This document shows positions 1 to 4,702 of a stretch of 5,295 nucleotides of DNA, piece after piece. The notes beneath the pieces were generated by a model. The model searched no databases and was not told where the DNA came from. It saw nothing but the letters and a program-made list of their open reading frames with translations. The stretch covers positions 1 to 5,295 of the forward strand of contig JANNSU010000036.1 in the NCBI GenBank assembly GCA_031394355.1, in the 5' to 3' direction. The position numbers and the translations under genes were made by a program. Origin of the DNA: JAEUMY01 sp031394355 (GTDB lineage: Bacteria > Pseudomonadota > Gammaproteobacteria > Burkholderiales > Usitatibacteraceae). Each line of letters opens with the position of its first letter. Position 1 is the first letter of the stretch.

Positions 1-2
1 CC

Positions 3-611
3 GAGAAGCTCGATCAGCGTCTGGTGGGCGAAGTCACCAGACTGAAAGCCGCCGACCCGCTGAAGGCTGAAGCGGTGGAACAGGAAGTGTTGTTCTACGC
101 CCGCCAGGCGCACTCCGACCTGCTGGCGCAGCAAGCCGTGAACGTGAACGCCTACCGCCAGATCGGTGTGCTCAAGAAGACCGGCCGCGAGCTCATCAAC
201 GGCTGCGACCGCATGGCCACCACCGGCATGAGTGCGCTCGCCACTGCACAAGCCGTGGCGCGCGCCACCGGCACGCAGATCAAGGTGATGGAAATGCTGA
301 AGGCCAGCTCCAGTGCCATCGGTGATTTGATCGAGCAGACTTCGGTGATGCTGGGCAAACATGTGGAGCAGACGGGCGAGTTCTCGTCGAACCCTGTCGT
401 CGCGGTGGACAAGCTGAAGGCCGCGTTCGAAAACACCACCAAGGCCATCGACTCGATGGACAAGTTCCGCAGCCAGGCGCTGGACAACATGGCCAAGAAC
501 AACGCCATGCTGAAGGACCTGATCGACGGCGCGGAAAAGGAAATCTCCACCCGCCGCGGCGTGGCCGGGACCATGAGTCAACTGACGGTAGAGTCCGATG
601 TGCCGCAATAG
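3..611 (+). CDS. TelA/YaaN-family toxic anion resistance protein, C-terminal part (5' end outside window)
   Basis: The reading frame is open from the left edge, so this is the last 202 residues of a longer protein; the family is normally about 330-400 residues, so roughly half is visible. It is almost wholly helical and polar, with no membrane segment. Family-typical stretches are DPLKAEAVEQEVLF near the start, then QQAVNVNAYRQIGVLKK and a repeated pattern of Lys/Glu/Asp with small residues, which suggests long coiled helices. TelA relatives were named for tellurite resistance, and homologues such as YaaN are linked to tolerance of toxic anions and envelope stress; the biochemical activity is unknown. 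The gene is followed after 13 nt by the VWA lipoprotein gene and is probably co-transcribed with it. The TAG stop at 609-611 overlaps an alternative ATG (598) of that gene. Family assignment is confident; function in this organism is inferred. Confidence 0.88.
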   Translation, partial: EKLDQRLVGEVTRLKAADPLKAEAVEQEVLFYARQAHSDLLAQQAVNVNAYRQIGVLKKTGRELINGCDRMATTGMSALATAQAVARATGTQIKVMEMLKASSSAIGDLIEQTSVMLGKHVEQTGEFSSNPVVAVDKLKAAFENTTKAIDSMDKFRSQALDNMAKNNAMLKDLIDGAEKEISTRRGVAGTMSQLTVESDVPQ

Positions 612-615
612 CCCG

Positions 616-622
616 GGAGGTG
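616..622 (+). promoter_or_regulatory. Strong ribosome binding site deciding the GTG start of the VWA lipoprotein gene
   Basis: GGAGGTG matches the anti-Shine-Dalgarno end of 16S rRNA over seven bases and lies in the short gap after the TelA stop codon. It favours the GTG at 625 over the in-frame ATG at 598, which has only a weak GGTAGAG upstream. The close spacing is slightly short, so the 598 start cannot be excluded. Confidence 0.55.
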
Positions 623-624
623 CC

Positions 625-2211
625 GTGAACGGGTGGCTCGCGCTGTGCGCGACACTGCTTTTCCCAGCTTTCCTGTTGACCGGCTGCAAGGATTCGCCTG
701 CGCCAACCGCCGTCATGATGCAGCCGGCAGGCTCATTGCGTGTCCTCGCCGGGTCCGAAATCAAGGACCTGGAGCCGCTCAAGGCGCGCATGGAAAAGGC
801 GGCCGGCACGCCCATCGAGTTCATCTACTCGGGGTCGCTGGATGCGGTGGAAAAGCTGGAGGCCGGCGAGCAGTTCGACGCGGTATGGCTCTCGCACAGC
901 AAGTATCTGCTGCAGACACCGTCGATCAAGGCCAAGGTTCGTGCGTCCGAGCGCATCATGACTTCACCGGTGATTCTCGGCGTGAAAGTATCGAAGGCGG
1001 CGCAACTGGGCTGGGACAAGGTGGACCCCACCTGGACCGACATCGCCCGCGCTGCGGCCAGCGGCAAGCTTTCGTACGGCATGACCAACCCGGCCTCGTC
1101 CAACACCGGCTTCACTGCGCTGGTGGGTGTGGCGGCGGCGCTGGCCGACAAGCAAGACAGCCTGACCATCGCTGACATCAAGACCAAGGAACTGCGGCAA
1201 CTCTTCACCGGCGTGAAACTGACCTCGGGCTCGTCGGGCTGGCTCGCCGATGCCTATGTGCGCGAACAGGCGCGCTTCGACGGCATGATCAATTACGAGT
1301 CGGTCATCCTCCAGCTCAATGCCGAGGGCAAGCTCACCGAGAAGCTGGCGCCGATTTATCCGAAGGAGGGCATCGTCACCGCCGACTATCCGCTGATGTT
1401 GTTGAACGACAGCAAGCGCAAGGCCTATGACGAGCTGGTGAAATTCCTGCGGTCGCCGGAAGTCCAACGCGACATCACCGAGCGCACACTCCGCCGCCCC
1501 ATCGTGCCGGAGGTGCAGGCCGCTGCCGCCATTCCCAAGAAGACACTGGCTGAATTGCCCTTCCCTGCATCGCGTGAAGTGCTCGATGCACTGATCGATG
1601 CCTACCAGGGACAGTTGCGCCGTCCGGCCTCCACCTACTTCGTCATCGATACCTCGGGCTCGATGCAGGGCGAGGGCATCACGCAATTGCGCGATGCGAT
1701 GGCGGCACTCTCAGGTGCGGACACCACACTCTCCGGCCGCTTCGCGCGCTTCCAGACCCGCGAGCAGATTTACATGCTGCCCTTCTCCGGCCAGCCCGGC
1801 ACACCGCTGCGATTCAACATGCCGGACGACGCAGCGAAGACCGAGGCTGTGTTGACCAGCGCGCGCGAATTCGCCAGCCAACTGCGTGCCGACGGCGGCA
1901 CGGCCATCTTCTCCTCGGTCAAGATGGCGCTCGAAGCCGCCCAGGCTGATCGCGCCAAGGCGCCCGACCGTCAGTACAGCGTGGTAGTGATGACCGATGG
2001 CCGCAACGAAAGCGGCATGAGCGAGAAGGAATTTGCCGACTGGTATGAACGGCAGGGCGAAGCGAAACAGGGCATTCCGGTCTTCGGCCTCCTGTTCGGC
2101 AAGGCGGAAAAATCGCAGCTGGAGCGCATCGCCACCCTCACCGGCGGCCGCGTGTTTGACGCGAGGAAGGGGCTGCGCACGGCGTTCAAGGAAATCCGGG
2201 GCTATCAGTGA
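625..2211 (+). CDS. Lipoprotein with periplasmic substrate-binding domain fused to a VWA domain
   Basis: A predicted envelope lipoprotein of 528 residues. The hydrophobic signal ends in the lipobox LTGC, with the lipidated Cys at residue 21. Residues about 36-310 resemble a type 2 extracellular solute-binding domain (SLRVLAGSEIKDLEPLK at its start; the Thr/Ser-rich segment NPASSNTGF is typical of a ligand-binding loop). Residues about 335-525 form a von Willebrand A domain with a complete metal-ion-dependent adhesion site: DTSGS at 342-346, Thr426 in GGTAIFSS and Asp458 in MTDGR. VWA domains bind partner proteins through a divalent metal, so this may couple ligand sensing outside the membrane to a partner. 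The GTG at 625 was chosen because GGAGGTG at 616-622 is an excellent Shine-Dalgarno, although only two bases separate it from the start codon. The alternative ATG at 598 would overlap the TelA gene by 14 nt, has no good Shine-Dalgarno, but adds an Arg to an otherwise uncharged signal start. Ligand and partner are unknown. Confidence 0.9.
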   Translation: MNGWLALCATLLFPAFLLTGCKDSPAPTAVMMQPAGSLRVLAGSEIKDLEPLKARMEKAAGTPIEFIYSGSLDAVEKLEAGEQFDAVWLSHSKYLLQTPSIKAKVRASERIMTSPVILGVKVSKAAQLGWDKVDPTWTDIARAAASGKLSYGMTNPASSNTGFTALVGVAAALADKQDSLTIADIKTKELRQLFTGVKLTSGSSGWLADAYVREQARFDGMINYESVILQLNAEGKLTEKLAPIYPKEGIVTADYPLMLLNDSKRKAYDELVKFLRSPEVQRDITERTLRRPIVPEVQAAAAIPKKTLAELPFPASREVLDALIDAYQGQLRRPASTYFVIDTSGSMQGEGITQLRDAMAALSGADTTLSGRFARFQTREQIYMLPFSGQPGTPLRFNMPDDAAKTEAVLTSAREFASQLRADGGTAIFSSVKMALEAAQADRAKAPDRQYSVVVMTDGRNESGMSEKEFADWYERQGEAKQGIPVFGLLFGKAEKSQLERIATLTGGRVFDARKGLRTAFKEIRGYQ

Positions 2212-2840
2212 CCGAGCTGTCGTTCCGCTACCGCGCGCTGCTTTATCTCTATAGCAACCAGCACATCGCAGGCAGTATCGCGGCACTCGTCGGCCTCGGC
2301 CTCTTTTTTGGCGGCGTCATCGACAAGGGCTGGTGGGCGATCGTCGCTGGTCTCTATGTTGGTGGCGCGCTCATCATGCCGCGCGATGATTCTGCAGAAC
2401 GCATCACCCGCGCGCAATTCGACGAGATCAATCTGCGCGAGCAACTGGCCGATCTCATCAAGATGGCGCGGAACAAGGTGCCTGCCGAAGCCGGACACCG
2501 GCTGGAAGCCATCCGCGAACACGCCGAAGTGCTGCTGCCGAAGTTGAAGGAATTGACCGAGCGCGGCGCCCTAGCCGCAAGCGTGCGCCATGACGTGCTG
2601 CAAACGCTCACCCGCTATCTGCCCGACACGCTGGCGAGCTACCTCAAGCTGCCGCCTGCGTACTCGAAACTGCATGGCGACGCCAACGGCAAAACGCCGC
2701 AGGTGCTGCTGGTGGAACAGCTTCGCTTGCTGGAAGAGAATCTTGGTGAGGCGGTGAAGGAAGCCTTTGCCGAGGACGTGGCCACGCTGCAGGTGCAGGG
2801 CCGCTTTCTGTCGGAGAAGTTCACCACGCCGATCACCTGA
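2208..2840 (+). CDS. Small inner-membrane protein with two N-terminal transmembrane helices and helical cytosolic tail (XpaC-like architecture)
   Basis: A 210-residue protein starting at GTG 2208, which overlaps the TGA stop of the VWA gene by 4 nt (GTGA). This implies translational coupling and a shared operon. Two hydrophobic segments lie at about residues 19-38 and 41-57, joined by the tight turn DKGWW, followed by the basic/acidic junction MPRDD. The rest (60-210) is predicted helical and rich in Leu, Glu, Lys and Arg, probably a coiled-coil or helical bundle in the cytoplasm. I do not recognise a catalytic motif. In Bacillus, TelA/YaaN is encoded beside XpaC, which is also a protein of about 200 residues with two N-terminal membrane helices. 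The same size, layout and neighbour make a distant XpaC relationship plausible, but this is architecture only, not seen similarity. It may anchor the TelA protein beneath the membrane that carries the VWA lipoprotein on its other side. Confidence 0.85.
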   Translation: MTELSFRYRALLYLYSNQHIAGSIAALVGLGLFFGGVIDKGWWAIVAGLYVGGALIMPRDDSAERITRAQFDEINLREQLADLIKMARNKVPAEAGHRLEAIREHAEVLLPKLKELTERGALAASVRHDVLQTLTRYLPDTLASYLKLPPAYSKLHGDANGKTPQVLLVEQLRLLEENLGEAVKEAFAEDVATLQVQGRFLSEKFTTPIT

Positions 2841-2851
2841 TCTGGCTTACC

Positions 2852-2865
2852 TGCGAATATTCGCA
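2852..2865. repeat. Perfect 14-bp palindrome just after the operon stop codon
   Basis: TGCGAATATTCGCA is perfectly self-complementary, 11 nt after the stop of the two-helix membrane protein gene. It has no loop and no following T-run, so it is not a classic intrinsic terminator. It could be an operator half-site pair or part of an mRNA 3'-end stem. Confidence 0.45.
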
Positions 2866-2939
2866 AGGGTGAATGGCGGTGACGGTTCGTTCAGGCGGAA
2901 CTGGCTGGCTGTGACTGACTGCTGGTGAGTCAATGGATG

Positions 2940-2967
2940 GCCGCGCGACCCAGTTCGGCCGCGCGGC
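2940..2967. repeat. GC-rich inverted repeat (8-bp stem, 12-nt loop), possible transcription end
   Basis: GCCGCGCG at 2940-2947 pairs perfectly with CGCGCGGC at 2960-2967. GGCCGCGCG also occurs as a direct repeat at 2939 and 2957. As RNA it would make a stable hairpin, but the downstream bases are AGAAACTGC with no U-tract, so it is a weak terminator candidate at best. It may help separate the TelA operon from the array. Confidence 0.3.
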
Positions 2968-3001
2968 AGAAACTGCAGAGCCGCATACAGACATGGGTTC
3001 A

Positions 3002-3031
3002 TTGGACGCGACTGTGTTCCGCATCTAAACT
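3002..3031 (+). promoter_or_regulatory. Weak sigma70-like promoter candidate upstream of the cassettes
   Basis: TTGGAC (3002-3007) and TAAACT (3026-3031) are separated by 18 bp; matches to consensus are 3/6 and 4/6. A transcript starting near 3038 would include the GGAGG tract at 3090 and read into the first cassette. By position it could act like the common Pc promoter of integrons. This is weak sequence evidence only. Confidence 0.22.
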
Positions 3032-3061
3032 GTCATGGCACTAGCGGACCCGTACTCAGCG

Positions 3062-3089
3062 TTGATTCAGTAACCGGGATGACTGTAAT
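3062..3089 (+). promoter_or_regulatory. Second sigma70-like promoter candidate upstream of the cassettes
   Basis: TTGATT (3062-3067) and TGTAAT (3084-3089) are separated by 16 bp and match the consensus 4/6 and 5/6. The box pair is immediately upstream of the GGAGG tract. A start site from this promoter would fall within or just after that tract, so it would not serve the 3107 ORF well, but it could drive cassette 1. Confidence 0.25.
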
Positions 3090-3106
3090 GGAGGGGGGGC
3101 ACTTTT

Positions 3107-3247
3107 ATGCCACTTGTTATTACTGTACACAAATACACCACCAGCAAGATTGCCGAGTGCTGTCAAGGCTTTGCAAGCGATTCGAAAATCCTGTTAACAC
3201 GCCAGCCGGGCAGTTATCACGCCATGCGGCTTGTTATATCTAGTTAA
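3107..3247 (+). CDS. Possible 46-codon leader ORF ending inside the cassette core site
   Basis: The frame begins ATGCCACTTGTTATTACT and ends at a TAA that is part of the core GTTAAAC (3243-3249). Upstream, GGAGG at 3090-3094 within a G-rich tract is a strong Shine-Dalgarno-like element, with about 12 nt before the ATG, somewhat long. The 46-residue product starts MPLVITVHKYTTSK, has two adjacent Cys (residues 18-19), and matches no family I know. The next start codon (3254) lies 6 nt after this stop and has no Shine-Dalgarno, so the ORF may deliver ribosomes to the cassette gene, as the 11-codon ORF-11 in attI1 of class 1 integrons does. Alternatively it is a chance frame. Confidence 0.35.
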   Translation: MPLVITVHKYTTSKIAECCQGFASDSKILLTRQPGSYHAMRLVISS

Positions 3248-3249
3248 AC
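3192..3249 (+). other. Candidate attC- or attI-like recombination site upstream of cassette 1
   Basis: The right end GTTAAAC (3243-3249) fits the integron core GTTRRRY exactly. About 50 nt upstream is TGTTAAC (3192-3198), a partial match to the inverse core RYYYAAC. Between them AACA (3196-3199) pairs with TGTT (3232-3235), and AGCCG (3204-3208) pairs with CGGCT (3227-3231), leaving CGCC (3200-3203) bulged. The 58-nt length fits a minimal attC. The fold is poorer than attC1 and attC2, so this may be a decayed attC or an attI-type site; only the right core is secure. Confidence 0.42.
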
Positions 3250-3628
3250 GTCTATGGCACCGCGAGTGATCTTTGTGGATATTGACGACACCATGGTGCG
3301 GTCGGTGGGTGCAAAGCGCATTCCGATGCCAGCGGTAATTGAGCAAGTGCGGAGGCTCAAAGGAGAGGGTGCCACTTTGTATCTTTGGAGTTCCGGCGGT
3401 GCTGAATACTGCAAGACGACAGCGGTCGAGCTTGGTATCACCGATTGCTTCGAAGGCTTCCTGCCCAAGCCCACGGTGTACATAGACGACCAGCCTGTCC
3501 ATGAGTGGCGGTTTTGCAAGCATTTCTATCCGTCACAGGCGGAGAGTGTTTAACATGTCGATCGACACGAAACCACAACAGCAGGAGGCGGCTTCGCCGC
3601 AAAGTGTTCTGGCTCGGTCATCTCTACG
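3244..3628 (+). mobile_element. Integron gene cassette 1 (HAD-like gene plus attC1)
   Basis: The boundaries are the G^TT cleavage points of the cores at 3243 (GTTAAAC) and 3628 (GTTAGGA). The cassette contains one ORF filling almost its whole length, and the ORF's TAA stop lies in the inverse core GTTTAAC (3548-3554). That inverse core is the exact reverse complement of the cassette's own first core, GTTAAAC, as expected if the two ends once formed a single attC in the excised circle. The leader before the gene is only a few bases long, a typical cassette layout. Confidence 0.78.
3254..3553 (+). CDS. Minimal cap-less HAD-superfamily phosphatase-like protein (cassette 1)
   Basis: A 99-residue cytosolic protein with all four haloacid dehalogenase superfamily motifs in order. 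Motif I is DIDDT at residues 9-13 (Asp9 likely nucleophile, Asp11 acid/base). Motif II is the Ser in LWSSGG (46-47). Motif III is Lys72 in LPKP. Motif IV is the Asp pair 78-79 in YIDDQP. HAD enzymes transfer phosphoryl groups through an aspartyl intermediate with Mg2+. The spacing leaves no room for a cap domain, so it would have an open active site and could act on a large substrate such as a nucleic acid end or a protein; the substrate is unknown. The ATG at 3254 comes 5 nt after the core GTTAAAC and has no Shine-Dalgarno. The TAA stop is built into the inverse core of attC1. Confidence 0.85.
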   Translation: MAPRVIFVDIDDTMVRSVGAKRIPMPAVIEQVRRLKGEGATLYLWSSGGAEYCKTTAVELGITDCFEGFLPKPTVYIDDQPVHEWRFCKHFYPSQAESV

Positions 3629-3634
3629 TTAGGA
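3548..3634 (+). other. attC1, recombination site between cassettes 1 and 2
   Basis: Starts with the inverse core GTTTAAC (RYYYAAC) and ends with GTTAGGA (six of seven positions of GTTRRRY). The arms fold as an imperfect stem: GAT 3560-3562 with ATC 3620-3622, GAC 3564-3566 with GTC 3617-3619, CGA 3568-3570 with TCG 3614-3616, CCA 3573-3575 with TGG 3610-3612, and AACA 3577-3580 with TGTT 3605-3608. Bases 3563 and 3567 are unpaired on the left arm only, like the extrahelical bases by which integron integrases recognise the folded strand. The centre is a perfect GCGGC/GCCGC hairpin (3588-3600) with a TTC loop. The length of about 87 nt is within the attC range. Confidence 0.8.
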
Positions 3635-3635
3635 G
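3630..3635 (+). promoter_or_regulatory. Shine-Dalgarno of cassette 2 gene embedded in the attC core
   Basis: TAGGAG sits inside the right core GTTAGGAGT of attC1, 4 nt before the GTG start at 3640. The recombination core therefore also supplies the ribosome binding site and travels with the cassette. It decides the GTG start over the upstream ATG at 3505. Confidence 0.6.
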
Positions 3636-3639
3636 TCAC

Positions 3640-4227
3640 GTGGCAAAACGGTTCGCCCTTCTTTTCTTGTTTGCACTTTCCCATTCTGCGTTTGCGGACG
3701 CTCTGTTCTTTTCCCCTGACTGTTTCAGTCCTCCGCGGCCAGCGCAGAATATTGAAGCGGCAATGGCGCATGCAAATGAGATTTCACTTTACTCGCAGGG
3801 GCCAGCACCATCGATACGCAACTCGTATCGACTGACAGTTATGCCCGAGTACAGCAACGAGCCAGCACTAATCGTGCGTTTGGACGTTGCACCGGAAGCA
3901 AGGGCCAATCTAGTAAGTTATGTATTTCGGAATACGGTAAAACCAGTTGCTTCGACCAGCCCCGTAACCTCCAATCAGGCGCGCGAGTTTGAACATGCGT
4001 ATCTCTCCGCTGACTTTACCCCCGTGTCATATCCCAAGATTGAAATTGTCAACGGCAGGCAGATTGTCACCATTGGAATTCGAGGTGGCCACTACTGGGT
4101 TTTTGAGGCATTTGTGAACGGCAAGTATCGCTGCGTGCACAGGTCGGCGCACGAAGAAGGAACATTTAGAGACTTGGTTAGATCCCTCTTACGCTTTGCA
4201 GGTAAAGACAACGATGAATACAGGTAG
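3640..4227 (+). CDS. Predicted secreted protein of unknown function (cassette 2)
   Basis: A 195-residue protein. The first 19 residues are a Sec signal peptide: basic Lys3-Arg4, hydrophobic core, and an AFA cleavage motif before Asp20. The mature part has only two cysteines, Cys28 (in PDCFSPP) and Cys165 (in KYRCVHRS), which could form one disulphide in the periplasm. The remainder looks like a beta-rich domain (segments such as RLTVMPEY, ALIVRLDV, RQIVTIGIRGGHYWVFEAFV), ending in a charged helical tail. I do not recognise the family. The GTG at 3640 is preferred over an upstream in-frame ATG at 3505, because that longer frame would run back through attC1 and the end of cassette 1 and would lose the signal peptide. 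The Shine-Dalgarno TAGGAG (3630-3635) is part of the attC core itself. Confidence 0.78.
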   Translation: MAKRFALLFLFALSHSAFADALFFSPDCFSPPRPAQNIEAAMAHANEISLYSQGPAPSIRNSYRLTVMPEYSNEPALIVRLDVAPEARANLVSYVFRNTVKPVASTSPVTSNQAREFEHAYLSADFTPVSYPKIEIVNGRQIVTIGIRGGHYWVFEAFVNGKYRCVHRSAHEEGTFRDLVRSLLRFAGKDNDEYR

Positions 4228-4238
4228 GAGTACTCCTA
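4225..4238. repeat. 14-bp palindrome spanning the cassette 2 stop codon
   Basis: TAGGAGTACTCCTA is perfectly self-complementary; its first three bases are the stop codon of the cassette 2 gene and its right half belongs to the inverse core of attC2. It repeats the sense of the cassette's left core (TAGGAGT), so it may reflect recombination history or may simply be an mRNA 3' stem. Confidence 0.4.
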
Positions 4239-4314
4239 ACTCGTCGCTCAAGGTCGCTCCCTGCGGTCGCTGGACGCCGCAAGAGTGCGGCGCCACTTAT
4301 CTTGAACGTCAGCT
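4234..4314 (+). other. attC2, recombination site between cassettes 2 and 3, with degenerate right core
   Basis: Inverse core TCCTAAC (4234-4240, one mismatch to RYYYAAC), then CGCTCAAG (4245-4252) pairing 7 of 8 with CTTGAACG (4301-4308), the classic outer arms of short attC sites. A central hairpin pairs CGCCGCA (4275-4281) with TGCGGCG (4286-4292) around an AGAG loop. GGTCGCT is directly repeated at 4252/4253 and 4265/4266 inside the left half. The right core reads GTCAGCT instead of GTTRRRY, so the conserved second T is a C. This may reduce recombination at this site. Confidence 0.75.
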
Positions 4315-4675
4315 GCCATGAACCCAGCAAAGGTCGTCCGGGAAAAGGTGCGCCAATTCAGCGATCTTCCAAACATTGGGCCAGCCTCAGCCAAAGACTT
4401 TGTATTGCTTGGCTTCAAGAGTCCCGCCGAGTTGAAAGGCGCTGATCCTCTGGAGCTATACAAAGCCCTCTCTCACATCACTGGCTCATACCAAGATCCT
4501 TGCGTCCTGGATGTCTTCATGTCGGTTGCGGACTTCCTGGACGGCAATCCACCAAAGCCGTGGTGGCAATTCACAGACGATCGCAAGAAACGCTACGGCG
4601 ATCTTCGAGCCAAGAGTGGGCTTCACGCAGGCAGCCAATTCAGGCGTAAGCATCACAAAGACGACCATCTCTAAC
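4309..4675 (+). mobile_element. Incomplete gene cassette 3 (Cdd1-like gene, no attC seen at its 3' end)
   Basis: Begins at the crossover point of attC2 and holds one ORF with a 9-nt leader, as cassettes do. The ORF stop lies in CTCTAAC (4669-4675), similar to an inverse core (six of seven), but no arm, hairpin or right core follows before the next start codon at 4685. The TCTCTAAC end is also not complementary to the cassette's left end (TCAGCTGCC). The attC has probably been deleted or was replaced by non-cassette DNA. Confidence 0.5.
4318..4674 (+). CDS. Helix-hairpin-helix protein of the Cdd1 ('pathogenicity locus') family
   Basis: A 118-residue cytosolic protein. Residues about 13-80 match the Cdd1/pathogenicity-locus family as I know it. 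A helix-hairpin-helix begins with DLPNIGPASAKD (16-27; the PNIGPA turn is the DNA-backbone-binding hairpin), followed by the conserved DP..LY helix (43-48), DPCVLDVF (60-67) and PPKPWW (78-83). Such HhH modules bind DNA without sequence preference; relatives are sometimes annotated as mitomycin resistance proteins, but the role is not established. The tail beyond about residue 100 (RRKHHKDDHL at the end) is strongly charged and may be an extension past the usual family end. The ATG at 4318 has no Shine-Dalgarno and sits 9 nt after the attC2 crossover. The next gene starts 10 nt after the stop. Confidence 0.85.
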   Translation: MNPAKVVREKVRQFSDLPNIGPASAKDFVLLGFKSPAELKGADPLELYKALSHITGSYQDPCVLDVFMSVADFLDGNPPKPWWQFTDDRKKRYGDLRAKSGLHAGSQFRRKHHKDDHL

Positions 4676-4702
4676 CTCAACACCATGAAAACCACCATCT
4701 CT
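4664..4702 (+). repeat. 9-bp direct repeat across the junction of the Cdd1-like gene and the next gene
   Basis: ACCATCTCT occurs at 4664-4672 and again at 4694-4702, 30 bp apart, each preceded by an A-rich AAAxxC-type context. The first copy ends the Cdd1-like gene and the second lies in the first codons of the following gene. It could mark a deletion or insertion junction where the cassette's attC was lost; chance cannot be excluded. Confidence 0.35.

Larger units (their letters stand above)
2841..3106. other. Gene-poor leader between the TelA operon and the cassette array
   Basis: No convincing gene is seen on either strand; the only ORFs are short (a 31-codon and a 35-codon frame from ATGs at 2933 and 2937) and have no Shine-Dalgarno. 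The stretch holds a 14-bp palindrome, a GC-only inverted repeat and two weak promoter-like pairs, described separately. No part of an integron integrase gene or a recognisable attI site could be found, although this is where they would lie if the array were a complete integron in the standard orientation. Confidence 0.6.
3629..4308 (+). mobile_element. Integron gene cassette 2 (secreted unknown protein plus attC2)
   Basis: Bounded by the G^TT of GTTAGGAGT (3628-3636) and the corresponding point in attC2 (G4308). The first nine bases at the left core are the perfect reverse complement of ACTCCTAAC (4232-4240) at the start of attC2. This end-to-end match over some 600 bp is hard to explain other than by cassette circularisation. 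It contains one ORF with a 5-nt gap between core and start codon. Confidence 0.8.

Noticed and set aside
964..1686. Minus-strand ORF of 240 codons inside the VWA lipoprotein gene
   Set aside because: Long antisense frames are common in GC-rich genes; the + strand has coherent domains and motifs over the same stretch.
2833..3024. Minus-strand ORF of 63 codons in the leader
   Set aside because: No Shine-Dalgarno, no recognisable motif, and it spans both inverted repeats; treated as a chance frame.
2841..3243. Searched for a remnant integron integrase or attI in the leader
   Set aside because: No frame resembling a tyrosine recombinase was found on either strand, and no attI resemblance beyond the GTTAAAC core.
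3194..3523. Minus-strand ORF of 109 codons overlapping cassette 1
   Set aside because: It is antisense to the HAD-like gene with its clear motifs and runs through the recombination site; low-complexity, no family resemblance.
3505..3639. Upstream ATG extension of the cassette 2 gene
   Set aside because: It would translate through the end of cassette 1 and all of attC1 and bury the signal peptide; the GTG at 3640 with TAGGAG upstream fits better.
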